Shown here piece after piece: positions 8,769 to 18,380 of a stretch of 64,000 bases of DNA; the stretch's first letter is position 1, and every line of letters starts with the position of its first letter. A model generated the notes under the pieces. The model was not told the origin of the DNA. It did not search any database and was given only the letters and a program-made list of their open reading frames with translations. Origin of the DNA: JAFDVL01 sp043783625 (GTDB lineage: Bacteria; Acidobacteriota; Blastocatellia; RBC074). Location: assembly GCA_043783625.1 (NCBI GenBank), contig JAYVZE010000046.1, forward strand, positions 1-64,000. Direction: 5' to 3'. The position numbers and the translations under genes are program-made.

Positions 8769-10015
8769 ATGAAGGAACCTGAGACGTTGGTCGCACCACC
8801 ACTTTTACCGGAATCAACAGCGACGGATGAAACTGCCGCACCTGCTGTGGGTCATACTTGGAAATTACCAGCACTCCTGCGTCGCCGCAGCGTTTGGCTG
8901 ATTGGCGCACTGCTCGTCGCTGCGGTTGGCGCGTTCTGGTATTACCGGGCGTATGGCGCAACCAGGATCAGCTACGTCACCGCTGCCGTCGAACGCGGCG
9001 ATGTAGAAAGTACAGTCGTAGCGGCGGGCATTCTGCAACCCATCAAGTATGTGGATGTCGGTGCGCAGACTTCTGGCAAGCTGAAATCATTGAAGGTGAA
9101 GCGCGGCGATGAGGTGGAAGCGAACCAGTTGCTCGCCGAAATTGACCCGGTGCTGGCGAATACGGCGCTCACCTCAGCCAACGCAACGCTTGAAAACATG
9201 ACCTCGCAACGCAGGGTGAAACAGGCGCAACTGGCGCTCGCCAAAGTGCAAAAGTCCCGCAACGATAAACTCTTTGCGGAAGGGATCATCTCTGCCGATG
9301 CCCGTGACATCACGCGTTCCAATTATGATGTCGCGCTCGCCGACGTGGTTTCAGTCTCAGCCCAGGTGAAGCAAGCCACGGCGTCAGTAGACACCGCGAA
9401 AGCCAATCTGGGCTATACCCAAATCACGTCGCCGATGGCCGGGCAGGTTGTCTCCATTAACACTCTGGAAGGGCAAACGCTCAACGCGAATCAGCAAGCA
9501 CCGAACATCATGCGAATTGCCGACATGAGTACGGTCACGGTCTGGGCGCAGGTTTCGGAAGCGGACATTGTCCGCGTCAAACTCGACCAGGATGTTTACT
9601 TCACGGTGTTGGGGCAGTCGCGGCGCTGGAACGGCAAGGTCAGGCAAATCCTGCCCACGCCGGAACTCATCAACAACGTAGTTTTTATAACGTGCTGTTC
9701 GATATTCCGAATCCTGATCATGATCTGAGTATTCAAATGACAGCACAGGTCTTCATCGTGTTGGCACAAGCGAAGGGCGTGTTGCTGATCCCGCCCGCCG
9801 CCATTGGCAATGCCAGCGAAGGCGCAGAAATCAAAGTAAAAGTGCTGAAAGCCGACGGCGGCGTCGAGTTGCGCACGATCAAGATCGGCATCAAAAGCGA
9901 AATCTCAGCGGAGATCACGGAAGGGCTTAAGGAAAAAGAACAAGTCGTGATCAAAGAAATCAAGGTACAAGGCAATACGAAAAGCCCGCTGAGCAGTCAG
10001 CCGAGAGGACGCTAA
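8769..10015 (+). CDS. macA: MacA-like efflux periplasmic adaptor, frameshifted near 9686
   Basis: This is a membrane-fusion/adaptor protein for the adjacent MacB. There is one membrane helix near residues 40-58, a lipoyl-like barrel (VDVGAQTSGKLKSLKVKRGDEV), an alpha-hairpin (about 125-210), the second lipoyl half (YTQITSPMAGQVVSINTLEG) and the beta-barrel domain. The frame breaks after LINNVVF: the first frame stops at 9728, while the rest of the adaptor (from NVLFDIPNPDHDL to the end) reads in the -1 frame from about 9690 to 10015. Restoring one T in the five-T run at 9682-9686 joins the two parts. It may be a sequencing error, a new pseudogene or, less likely, slippage. The stop overlaps the macB ATG by one base. 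Confidence 0.85.
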
Positions 10016-11958
10016 TGTCGTCACCGCTGCTCGAATTAAATGCAGTCAGCCGCACCTATACTTCGGGCGGGGAACCGCTGACCGTGCTTAAAGATGTAAG
10101 CCTGGCGATTCAGAGCGGCGAATTCGTCGCCATTATGGGCGCATCCGGTTCGGGCAAGTCTACACTCATGAACATCATCGGCTGTCTCGACAAGCCTTCG
10201 AGCGGCACCTATCACATCCGTGGCGGTGATGTAGAGAGTCTAAGCGGCGATGAATTGGCAGCACTGCGACGCGATACGTTTGGTTTTATTTTCCAACGCT
10301 ACAACTTGATGTCTGATCTGAGCGCCGTCGAAAACGCGGAGGTTCCCGCCGTGTATTGCGGGATGGCGAAACCTCAGCGCGAGGCGCACGCCAGTGATTT
10401 GTTGCGCGAACTCGGACTCGGCGACCGCTTGCAACATCATCCCAATCAGCTTTCCGGCGGCCAGCAACAGCGCGTCAGCATTGCTCGTGCGCTGATGAAT
10501 GGCGGGCCGGTGATTCTGGCCGATGAACCGACCGGAGCGCTGGACACCAAGGGCGGCAAAGAAGTCATGGCGATTCTGGAAAAGCTGCACGGGCAAGGAC
10601 ACACGGTCATTCTGGTGACGCACGACAGCGACATCGCCGCTTATGCACATCGCATCGTGCGCTTCACCGATGGACGCATCACCTCCGACGAACAGCAGCA
10701 GAAAGAGCAAACAGACAATCAAGAGAAGCTGGGAGAAAGAGCAACTGACACTAAGTCGGGCGTAGCCGTTCTCGGCGAATCGCTCAAGATGGCGTTGCGT
10801 TCGTTGATCCACAATCGGATGCGAACTGCGTTGACGATGCTTGGCATCATCATCGGCGTCGCCGCAGTGGTCGCGCTGATGGCGATTGGCAACGGCGCGA
10901 AGCAGGATGTGCTGGAGCGCATTCAGGCGATGGGCACAGACCTCTTGACTATTGAGCGCGGACGGCCTGCGGTACGCGCCGCCGCCGGAACTGTGACCAG
11001 TTTCCTGCCTGAAGATTTGCCGCCCATGTCCAACGTGGCGGGTGTTGTTATGGCGATCCCCGAAACTGAATCATCTGCGCTGTTGCGTTTTGGTAATCAA
11101 GATTTGATGGTCACAGCGGTCGGAACTGGCGAAAACTTTCCGCAAGTTCACGATTGGCTGCCACAGTCCGGCGTGTTTTTCTCAGCGGAGCATGTGCAAC
11201 GCTATGCTCAGGTCGTCACGCTCGGTCAGACTGTCGCCAAGAATTTATTCCCAACTGGCACGAATCCAGTGGGGCAATATGTGCTTATTGGCAACGCGCC
11301 TTTCATGGTGATTGGCATACTGAGCAGCAAAGGTTCAACCGGACGTGGAGACGATCTGGATAACTCTGTTTGGTTGCCCCACACCACCGCCGGAGCGCGC
11401 ATTTTCGGGCAACGCTTTTTCAGACGTTTCGTTGTGCGAGTGAAGCCGGGCGCGGACATGAGCGCAGTGCAAGATAGGCTTCATGCGTTGCTCATGAGTC
11501 GCCATGGCAAAGAAGATTTCAATATTCGTAACATGGCGGACACCATCGCTACGGCGAATGAAACGCAAAACACACTCACCTATTTGTTAGCGGCGGTTGC
11601 CGTCATCTCGCTCGTAGTCGGCGGCATTGGTGTGATGAACATCATGCTGGTTTCGGTCACCGAACGGACACGCGAAATCGGCATCCGCATGGCAATTGGC
11701 GCACGCGGCTTCGACGTGCTGTTTCAATTTCTGACCGAGGCCGTGATGGTGTGTTTTATCGGCGGTCTGGCGGGCGTACTTGTCGGCATAGGCGGCGGTT
11801 TAGCTATCTCGGCGCTGGCCGGCTGGCGCGTAATTTTCACTGTTGCGCCAATCGTCATGGCCTTCGCGTGTGCTTTTTTGACAGGGATCATCTTTGGTTA
11901 TCTGCCCGCCAGAAAAGCCGCACAGCTTGACCCGATTGAGGCGTTGGCGCGGGATTAG
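10015..11958 (+). CDS. macB: MacB-type ABC transporter, ATPase-permease fusion
   Basis: The 647-residue single-chain transporter has an N-terminal ATPase with Walker A GASGSGKST (42-50), signature LSGGQQQR and Walker B region ILADEPTGALD. A linker of charged residues (about 225-250) precedes the first membrane helix (about 275-300). A large periplasmic MacB-PCD domain and three C-terminal helices with the FtsX-like motif TERTREIGIRMAIGA follow. It works with the adaptor MacA and a TolC-type channel, exporting macrolides, peptides or haem-like molecules in characterised cases. The start overlaps the macA stop (TAATG). No tolC gene follows; the next 378 bases hold no convincing gene. Confidence 0.93.
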   Translation: MSSPLLELNAVSRTYTSGGEPLTVLKDVSLAIQSGEFVAIMGASGSGKSTLMNIIGCLDKPSSGTYHIRGGDVESLSGDELAALRRDTFGFIFQRYNLMSDLSAVENAEVPAVYCGMAKPQREAHASDLLRELGLGDRLQHHPNQLSGGQQQRVSIARALMNGGPVILADEPTGALDTKGGKEVMAILEKLHGQGHTVILVTHDSDIAAYAHRIVRFTDGRITSDEQQQKEQTDNQEKLGERATDTKSGVAVLGESLKMALRSLIHNRMRTALTMLGIIIGVAAVVALMAIGNGAKQDVLERIQAMGTDLLTIERGRPAVRAAAGTVTSFLPEDLPPMSNVAGVVMAIPETESSALLRFGNQDLMVTAVGTGENFPQVHDWLPQSGVFFSAEHVQRYAQVVTLGQTVAKNLFPTGTNPVGQYVLIGNAPFMVIGILSSKGSTGRGDDLDNSVWLPHTTAGARIFGQRFFRRFVVRVKPGADMSAVQDRLHALLMSRHGKEDFNIRNMADTIATANETQNTLTYLLAAVAVISLVVGGIGVMNIMLVSVTERTREIGIRMAIGARGFDVLFQFLTEAVMVCFIGGLAGVLVGIGGGLAISALAGWRVIFTVAPIVMAFACAFLTGIIFGYLPARKAAQLDPIEALARD

Positions 11959-12336
11959 CAACTTGAAAATTTATAGCTTTCAAGAAGATGTTTTTTTCCA
12001 CTAAGTCAAACGAAGGAAGAGCGATCAAATAGAAGCGAAGAATCCTGCGTTGCCGATCACCCTTAACACCGAAGAGATTGATGCTCATAAAAAGCAGGTA
12101 CATTCCAAAACTATGCAAAAATGGATCATCCGCATTGGCATCCGACATTGATGCGATCAGGGAGCAAGTCAGACAAGCCGATGCGCAAAAAAATGTCTTA
12201 CAACCTCGTTCGCTGTTGGCGCAATTTGAAGCCGAGCGCGACCTGTCGAAACAGAATCTTGATTAAAGACGGCAACGTTATCGAAATGAGCAAGGCAGAC
12301 CACCGTCATAAATTTGCTAGCAGTCTTTGATCGAAA
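11959..12336 (+). other. 378-base gap after macB, no convincing gene
   Basis: A weak hairpin (CTTGAAA ... TTTCAAG, 11962-11984) followed by a seven-T run at 11991-11997 could end the macAB transcript. A frame at 12078-12266 encodes a charged helical stretch (AIREQVRQADAQKNVL and LLAQFEAERDLSKQNL) without a ribosome site. It might be a remnant of a coiled-coil protein. I cannot assign it. Confidence 0.35.
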
Positions 12337-13110
12337 ATGAAAACGACATATCTAAGATTTTTTGTACTCGTCTCGTTATTGTCAATTCCATTTTTAATTT
12401 TGGGTGGGTTCGTGGATATTTCCAAAATCATTCCGATAAACCTCCCCATTAGTTCACTTATATTCCTTTGCCCGATAACTGCCGCAATAATTTTGGCAAT
12501 GCGGGATGATAAAACAAGCGGCGTAAAACTATTATTAAAACGTATTTTGGATTACAAGAAAATCCGCAATCGCGTCTGGCTTATTCCTACTTTTTTACTA
12601 ATTCCGACACTAATGTTTTTGGCTTATCTGATAATGAAATGGCTTAATTATCCTTTGCCAAATCCACACATAGAATTTATTGATGTTGCGATTTTTTCAG
12701 TCGTATTTTTTGTGGGAGCAATTGGCGAAGAAGTTGGTTGGACAGGATACGTCACCGATCCGTTGCAAGAGAGTTTCGAGGCAATCAAAGCCGCATTAAT
12801 ACTTGGGATTTTTTGTGCTGTCTATCACATTATTCCATTCATTCAGGCTCATCGAAGACCAAGCTGGATTTTTTGGCAATGTGTTGGGATTGTGGCGATT
12901 AGATTTATAACAATTTGGCTTTATAACAATACCGGAAAGAGTTTGTTGGCAACAATTATCTTTCACACAACATTGAATGTGAGTTTTTTTCTTTTTCCAA
13001 ATTATGGTTCACACTACAACCCATTTATCTTTGGTGTTTTGTTAATCATTACAGCAATCGCAATAACTTATTTATGGGGGACTAAATTCAAAGCGGTTAC
13101 TAAACTTTAA
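12337..13110 (+). CDS. CPBP family intramembrane glutamic protease (first copy)
   Basis: The 257-residue protein has about seven to eight membrane helices and the three CPBP/Abi motifs: a Glu-Glu pair in GEEVGWTGY (about 129-137), the FCAVYHIIPF helix and the HTTLNV helix. The family (PF02517) includes Rce1-like and bacteriocin self-immunity proteins. The usual Arg of EExxxR is replaced by a Tyr in this subgroup. The base composition is clearly more AT-rich than macB upstream. It stands 4 bases before a paralogue of the same family. Role may be peptide processing or immunity; no bacteriocin gene is visible. Confidence 0.8.
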   Translation: MKTTYLRFFVLVSLLSIPFLILGGFVDISKIIPINLPISSLIFLCPITAAIILAMRDDKTSGVKLLLKRILDYKKIRNRVWLIPTFLLIPTLMFLAYLIMKWLNYPLPNPHIEFIDVAIFSVVFFVGAIGEEVGWTGYVTDPLQESFEAIKAALILGIFCAVYHIIPFIQAHRRPSWIFWQCVGIVAIRFITIWLYNNTGKSLLATIIFHTTLNVSFFLFPNYGSHYNPFIFGVLLIITAIAITYLWGTKFKAVTKL

Positions 13111-13114
13111 CTAT

Positions 13115-13921
13115 ATGAACAGTTCATCCGTCAAAAGGTCGCCACTAAAATTCTTTCTAATTGTTTATGGATTGTCTATTCCGTTATGGCTCATTGAAAC
13201 ATTTATTGACGTTAAAGGATTGCCGTTAGATATTCCGATAACAGACATTTTGGCTGCATTTACGCCACTAATTGCCGCCACCATTCTCGTTCACAAAGAA
13301 GAAGGAAGGGGTGGAATTAGCGAACTGTTTAAGAGAATCTTGGATTTTAAAAGAATCACAAAAAAGATATGGTATGTGCCGATTATTTTGCTGCCATTTT
13401 TAATGTATCTGTTGATATATGTAGTAATCCGCATTACAGGATTATCACTTCCAAGTGAATTTCACATTTCTTTACTTTCTATTCCAGTTTTAATTTTGCT
13501 CTTTTTTATCGGAGCTGTGGTCGAAGAAATCGGCTATATGGGTTATGCCATTGATCCGATGCAAGAACGGTTCGGAGCTTTAACCGCAAATATTTTGATA
13601 GGAATTCCTTGGGCAATTTGGCATTATCCGTCAATCATTCAACAGGGTCATAATCTAACTTGGATTGCTTGGGGAACGCTCGGAACAGTTGCCGTCAGAG
13701 TTTTGATCGTTTGGATTTACAACAACACGGGAAAAAGTTTATTTGCCTGCATCCTGTTTCATACGATGTTGAATGTCGGAAGACCTTTATTTCCAAAGGA
13801 TGAAACGCACAATCCGTTGGTTGATTATCCTGAAATTCACTATTCATTAATTGCGATTGTAGCTGTTATTGTCGCTTTTTTGTGGGGTTCAAAGACATTA
13901 GCCCGGTATAGATATGCCTGA
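13115..13921 (+). CDS. CPBP family intramembrane glutamic protease (second copy)
   Basis: This is a paralogue of the preceding gene: 268 residues with the same layout and the same motifs (VEEIGYMGYAIDPMQ, GIPWAIWHYPSI, LFHTMLNV). Shared landmarks such as NNTGKSL before the third motif show tandem duplication followed by divergence. The upstream stop and this ATG are 4 bases apart, so translation is probably coupled. AT-rich like its neighbour. The pair may have arrived together by transfer. Substrate unknown. Confidence 0.8.
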   Translation: MNSSSVKRSPLKFFLIVYGLSIPLWLIETFIDVKGLPLDIPITDILAAFTPLIAATILVHKEEGRGGISELFKRILDFKRITKKIWYVPIILLPFLMYLLIYVVIRITGLSLPSEFHISLLSIPVLILLFFIGAVVEEIGYMGYAIDPMQERFGALTANILIGIPWAIWHYPSIIQQGHNLTWIAWGTLGTVAVRVLIVWIYNNTGKSLFACILFHTMLNVGRPLFPKDETHNPLVDYPEIHYSLIAIVAVIVAFLWGSKTLARYRYA

Positions 13922-13999
13922 TTTGTGGGCTTTGGCGTAATGTTTGGTTGCAAAATCAATCTAACAAATTGAATGTAATCCATAGTAAATATTGATTTT

Positions 14000-14413
14000 A
14001 TGTATCTTGTTCGAGCCTTGACAGTTTTGCTGGTGATAATTTTTGCCGAGAGCGTTCACGGCACACTTCGGCAACTTTTTCTCACATCGCTAATTGGAGA
14101 TTTTACGGCACGGAGAATCTCATTTTTTATTGCAGTCTTACTGATTTTTCTGATTACTTATTTTTTTATCCGGTGGATTTCTGCACCAAATGTTAAATCA
14201 CTTTTTGTTGTTGGTTTGATGTGGATGATTGTAATGACGTTGTTTGAATTCGGTCTGGGGCATTTCGTGATGAATTATTCGCGGGAACAAATGCTGGTAG
14301 ATTACGATGTTTCGCGCGGCGGACTGATGGGATTCGGGTTAATTTTTATGCTTTTTGCTCCGTGGCTGGCGGCGAAGTTGCGCCGTAAAAATTCGCAAAT
14401 ATACGAAATTTAA
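14000..14413 (+). CDS. Small four-helix membrane protein, unknown
   Basis: The 137-residue protein has four predicted membrane helices (about 5-25, 40-60, 68-90 and 108-128), with GHFVMNYSREQMLVDYDVSRGG between helices 3 and 4. I recognise no catalytic motif. Its low GC groups it with the two CPBP genes upstream, 79 bases away, as one AT-rich patch. The start follows an AT-rich leader without a strong ribosome site. Confidence 0.6.
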   Translation: MYLVRALTVLLVIIFAESVHGTLRQLFLTSLIGDFTARRISFFIAVLLIFLITYFFIRWISAPNVKSLFVVGLMWMIVMTLFEFGLGHFVMNYSREQMLVDYDVSRGGLMGFGLIFMLFAPWLAAKLRRKNSQIYEI

Positions 14414-14622
14414 TTCGTGGTTGTCCAACAATATTCCTTATAAGCGTGTTACCGCACAGACGAGACGTAACACGTTGCGTATGATGGAAATCTCAGTTTA
14501 ATTTTTATTAACACTGCTGCCTGTCGCAGGAACTCACTGGTCTTCGTCCTCGTCTTTTGGGCAAATCTCTTACACTCACAACCATTCAATAAAAGAGAAT
14601 ACCTCTCCGAAGGATTTTTCAC

Positions 14623-17090
14623 ATGAAATCGCCTATTCGACCCTCTCACGTCAGCGTAACAATGGAATTCATCAAAGGATGGCAACGACGGTTGTTAATT
14701 TTTCCGGGATGTATGGTGTTGATTTTCTGCGCCTCTCCCACGCTGGCTCAGGCATTACTGGGTACGTCGCAGAGTTTTGGCGTACTGGGTGCCTCCGCCG
14801 TGACGAATACGGGGCCAACCACCGTCACCGGAGGTCTGGGTGTTAGTCCGGGCACTTCCACACAGGCTTTCCTCCGGGGAATGTGACTGGTGTGATCCAC
14901 ATGACCGATGCTGTCGCATCTCAGGCACAGGCTGATACTACGACGGCTTACAATGCGCTGGCTGGGATGGCGTGCAACACCGTCCTGACTGGTCAGGATT
15001 TAGGTGGACTGACGCTGACGCCAGGTGTTTATTGTTTTACGTCGTCGGCACAGTTGACGGGAATGCTCACTCTCAATGCGCAGGGCGACCCCAATGCCGT
15101 CTTTGTTTTTCAGATTGCAACTGCGCTTACGACTGCCAGCAATTCGTCGGTTCAGGTGATTAATAGCGGTCAGAGTTGCAACGTGTTTTGGCAGATCGGC
15201 AGCTCTGCCACGCTCGGTACCAACACGAATTTCATTGGAAGTATTATTGCACTCGCTAGTGTAACGCTGAATACAGGCGCAACCTTGACTGGTAGAGCTT
15301 TGGCGCGTACTGGAGCCGTGACAATGGATACCAACGCCATCACCGCTACGTTTTGCCGTCCGACGATTGGCGTGAGTTTCAGTCCGGTAATTATTAACGC
15401 GGGAGGCGTTTCGACCAAGACGATTACCTTGATAAATCCTAATGCGACGCCTGCTGCTCTGACAGCTCCGCTCGTTGATAATTTACCGGCAGGGTTGCTG
15501 ATTGCCGCGACGCCAAATGCCAGTACGACTTGTGGCGGAGTGCTGGCCGCTCCGGCAGGAGGAACTGCCTTTTCTTTGACGGGAGGCACCATTCCCGGCG
15601 GTGCTCCCGGCAGTTGTACCTTGACCGTGAATGTGACTGCGGCAGTCGGAGGCAGCTATATCAACACGCTGGCTGCGGGTGCATTACAAACCAGCAACGG
15701 TAGCAATTCGGCTGCGGCCATTGCGACTCTGACCGTTATTCCGTCAAGTGGCCCACCAGTGCTCGGCGTAGCTTTCAGTCCGACTACTGTTAGTGCGGGC
15801 GGAGTTTCGACCAAGACAATTACCTTGATTAATCCCAATGCGACACCCGCGACTCTGACTGCGCCGCTCACGGATAGTTTGCCGACCGGACTGGTCATTG
15901 CTGCGACGCCGAATGCTAGTACGACCTGTGGCGGCGTGTTGACCGCCCCGGCAGGAGGCACTGCCTTTACTTTGACGGGAGGCGTAATTCCAGGTGGTTC
16001 TCCCGGCAGTTGCACCGTGACGGTGAATGTGACTGCGGCGATGACGGGGAATTATTTCAATACGCTGCCGACTGGAGCTTTACAGACCAGTAATGGGAGT
16101 AGCACGTCTACGGTCATTGCGACGCTCACAGTTGTCGCGCCACCGCCTGCCGCCGTAGTCGTAGTCGTCGGGGTTGGAGATGGCAAGGCCGGATCATTGC
16201 TAATCTTCCCCTATTACAATTCAAAAAATGGATCGGATACGCGCCTCACGATCAGTAATACAGGTGATAAGAATGCCACGATTCACTTGTTCTTTGTGGA
16301 CGCGAGTTGCAATCAGGCGGATATAAGCATCTGCCTGACGCCGAATGCGAGCCAGTCATTTTTAGCTTCAGAATACGATCCCGAAAATACGGGGTATCTG
16401 ATCGCCGTAGCGGTGTCGAATGATCCGGCGAACTGGGGCGGCACAGCAATCGGCTGTCCGGTGCAATACAACGGATTAATCGGGAATGCCTTCGTCAATG
16501 ATGGAGCCTACACGGGCAATTATGGAGCGGAAGCATTTTGGGCGCACAATGCTCCGGCGATGGCGGATTGCGATTTAACAAACTCAGTAGCAACGCTCAG
16601 ATTTTCAGGGAACTGCGGGTCGGGAGTGTATGACATGCAGCCGAATCAACTGGTCGCAGAAATCCAAAGTCCGAATGATTCCATCGGACAAAAGCTGGTG
16701 ACAGTTGGATTGACAGGCAGCTTGAGTAGCGGTATCGCGGGTACAGGAGCCGCGCAGGTCGGAGTCGGAGTCGCCTCCAACGACGGCGAAAAGCCGGGCA
16801 GTTTCTCAAGTCCGTGGACGGGGACGTGTCAACGAAGTTTTGTGATTGATCCGAAAACGCCACGAGTTCCCGGCGGACTTGGTTCGCAGATTGGCGTCAA
16901 TAATAATGCCTTGATTCCAGCCGGACGAACGGGAACGTTGCGGTGGAATGTGACCGGAGCCGTCGGATTAATTATGACGCCGAAGCTCGGAACGAATAAA
17001 TGGTCAGGAATTCGGACACTGCATAAAACCCGCGTGACGACGGCTGTGAATACCTTGACGATTCCGATCTTCAGTGAATCCGGGTGTTAG
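14623..17090 (+). CDS. Ice-binding-type DUF3494 protein with two Ig-like repeats, frameshifted
   Basis: A leader peptide (FPGCMVLIFCASPTLAQA) and the first strands of the DUF3494 ice-binding fold (SQSFGVLGASAVTNTGPTTVTGGLGVSPG) lie in frame 14623-14886. The rest of the fold (VTGVIHMTDAVASQAQADTT to GRALARTGAVTMDTNAITATFC) continues in another frame from about 14870. Adding one G to the GG at 14864-14866 restores a single gene. After the ice-binding fold come two nearly identical repeats of about 128 residues (INAGGVSTKTITLINPNATPA ...), DUF11-like. A C-terminal domain of about 300 residues follows (GKAGSLLIFPYYNSKNG). DUF3494 proteins bind ice or act as adhesins. Function here unproven. Confidence 0.75.
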
Positions 17091-17109
17091 CTCTACATAA
17101 TGAGAAATA

Positions 17110-17138
17110 GGTAGTGCGAACTGTCAGTTCGCACTACC
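17110..17138. repeat. 29-base perfect palindrome
   Basis: GGTAGTGCGAACTG, one central T, then the exact reverse complement, 19 bases after the stop of the ice-binding gene. It could be a transcript-end hairpin or a dispersed REP-like copy; there is no T-run. Confidence 0.6.
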
Positions 17139-17581
17139 AGTCCCTCGCCACTTAAAAGCTTCAGCCAACTATCACAACATGCAACAACAAGTGACAGTAG
17201 TTGTACGACATTCGCCTCGGCTCGAACACGGGTGGAATGGAGGCGAATGTGAATGAGCAGGGCAGTCTCACCATTTTCATCACCCTGACAAAATCTGCCA
17301 TATTTCTTTTCATCATTGTCCAATATTGAACAGTAAGTAATCCCCATCTGACGGAAAATAAATATCTCCCCCACTGAGGTAAGCGGAAGACCTCAAGTTA
17401 TGTGTCGGCATCTAAGACGCCGCAAGGTGACAGGTGTGATTAAAAGTGAGACTTAGGCGGTACGAGCGTAAAAGCTTGAGGGTGCGCTCTGCTTGTGCCA
17501 CTCCTCCTCTTCCGAGCCTCACTTTTAATCGCATCGGCTGACCCGCGATAAGCGGGAGCGTAATATTTGAAAAAGGAAGAT
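17139..17581. repeat. Gene-free gap with nested inverted repeats
   Basis: This stretch lies between the ice-binding and SYLF genes and has no credible reading frame. GATTAAAAGTGAG at 17438-17450 pairs exactly with 17518-17530, enclosing 67 bases. A second hairpin (CCCGC-N5-GCGGG, 17542-17556) sits just before the SYLF ribosome site. It might be a small MITE or a structured leader; neither can be decided from one copy. Confidence 0.45.
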
Positions 17582-18292
17582 ATGAAAAATAAATTAATTG
17601 TTAGATTGGCAATAGTTTTTTGGCTGGCATTCAGCACCGTCTGCATGGCCTCTGGCAAGTCAGAAAAAAGTCTCAAGGATCAAACCAAACAATCGGAAAA
17701 GGCGGCTAAGGTTTTTAACGAAATTATGGGAACCCCTGATAAAGCCATCCCTAACCAACTGCTGGACAGCGCGGAATGTGTCGCCGTTTTTCCGCAAGTG
17801 CTCAAAGCCGGATTTATTATCGGCGGACGCGGTGGACGCGGCGTCGCCAGTTGCCGGACAGCGGCTGGTTGGAGCGCACCCGCATTTTTCAATCTGGCAG
17901 GCGGGAGTGTCGGTTTTCAAATCGGTGCCCAATCTACTGATTTTGTGATGCTGTTTATGAATAAAGACGGGATGAATTCACTGTTGTCAGACAGCTTTAC
18001 GCTGGGCGGTGACGCTTCGGTCGCGGCGGGGCCGGTGGGTCGTCAGGTTGGTGCTTCGACTGATCTTAAACTTAGTGCGCAGATTCTATCTTATTCACGC
18101 AGTCGTGGATTATTTGCCGGACTGGAACTAAAAGGCGTCGTCATCAAGCCGGACAAAGATGATATGCGCGAAGTATACGGCGAAGTCACTACGAAAGAGG
18201 TCTTGCAGGAAAACAAAGGCACTGCACCCGCCAAACTGCGAGCCTTCTCAAACACGCTTGGGCGTTACTCGGCGCGTAAGTCTGAGAAATAA
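17582..18292 (+). CDS. Secreted SYLF-domain (YSC84-type) lipid-binding protein
   Basis: The start at 17582 follows AAAAAGGAAG; the in-frame TTG at 17567 is less likely. A signal peptide (IVRLAIVFWLAFSTVCMASG) is followed by a SYLF domain from about residue 30 to 200. Landmarks are ECVAVFPQVLKAGFIIGGRGGRG, the Trp/Ala segment GWSAPAFFNLAGGSVGFQIGAQ, FTLGGDASVAAGPVGRQ and YSRSRGLFAGLELKGVVIKPD. SYLF proteins bind phosphoinositides in eukaryotes. The bacterial secreted forms are common and uncharacterised. A strong terminator follows at 18322. Confidence 0.88.
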   Translation: MKNKLIVRLAIVFWLAFSTVCMASGKSEKSLKDQTKQSEKAAKVFNEIMGTPDKAIPNQLLDSAECVAVFPQVLKAGFIIGGRGGRGVASCRTAAGWSAPAFFNLAGGSVGFQIGAQSTDFVMLFMNKDGMNSLLSDSFTLGGDASVAAGPVGRQVGASTDLKLSAQILSYSRSRGLFAGLELKGVVIKPDKDDMREVYGEVTTKEVLQENKGTAPAKLRAFSNTLGRYSARKSEK

Positions 18293-18321
18293 AACCCTAC
18301 CTCGAAAAAGCATGAAGATTC

Positions 18322-18353
18322 AGCGCAACCAAATCTGGTTGCGCTATTTTTTT
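18322..18353 (+). terminator. Intrinsic terminator after SYLF gene
   Basis: AGCGCAACC and GGTTGCGCT form a 9-bp stem (10 with the next A-T pair) with a 4-6 base loop, followed by ATTTTTTT. It lies 30 bases after the SYLF stop. Converging transcription from the minus-strand Crp/Fnr gene ends nearby. Confidence 0.85.
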
Positions 18354-18380
18354 CAGCCTCAGTTTTGCAATTCTTCTGAC

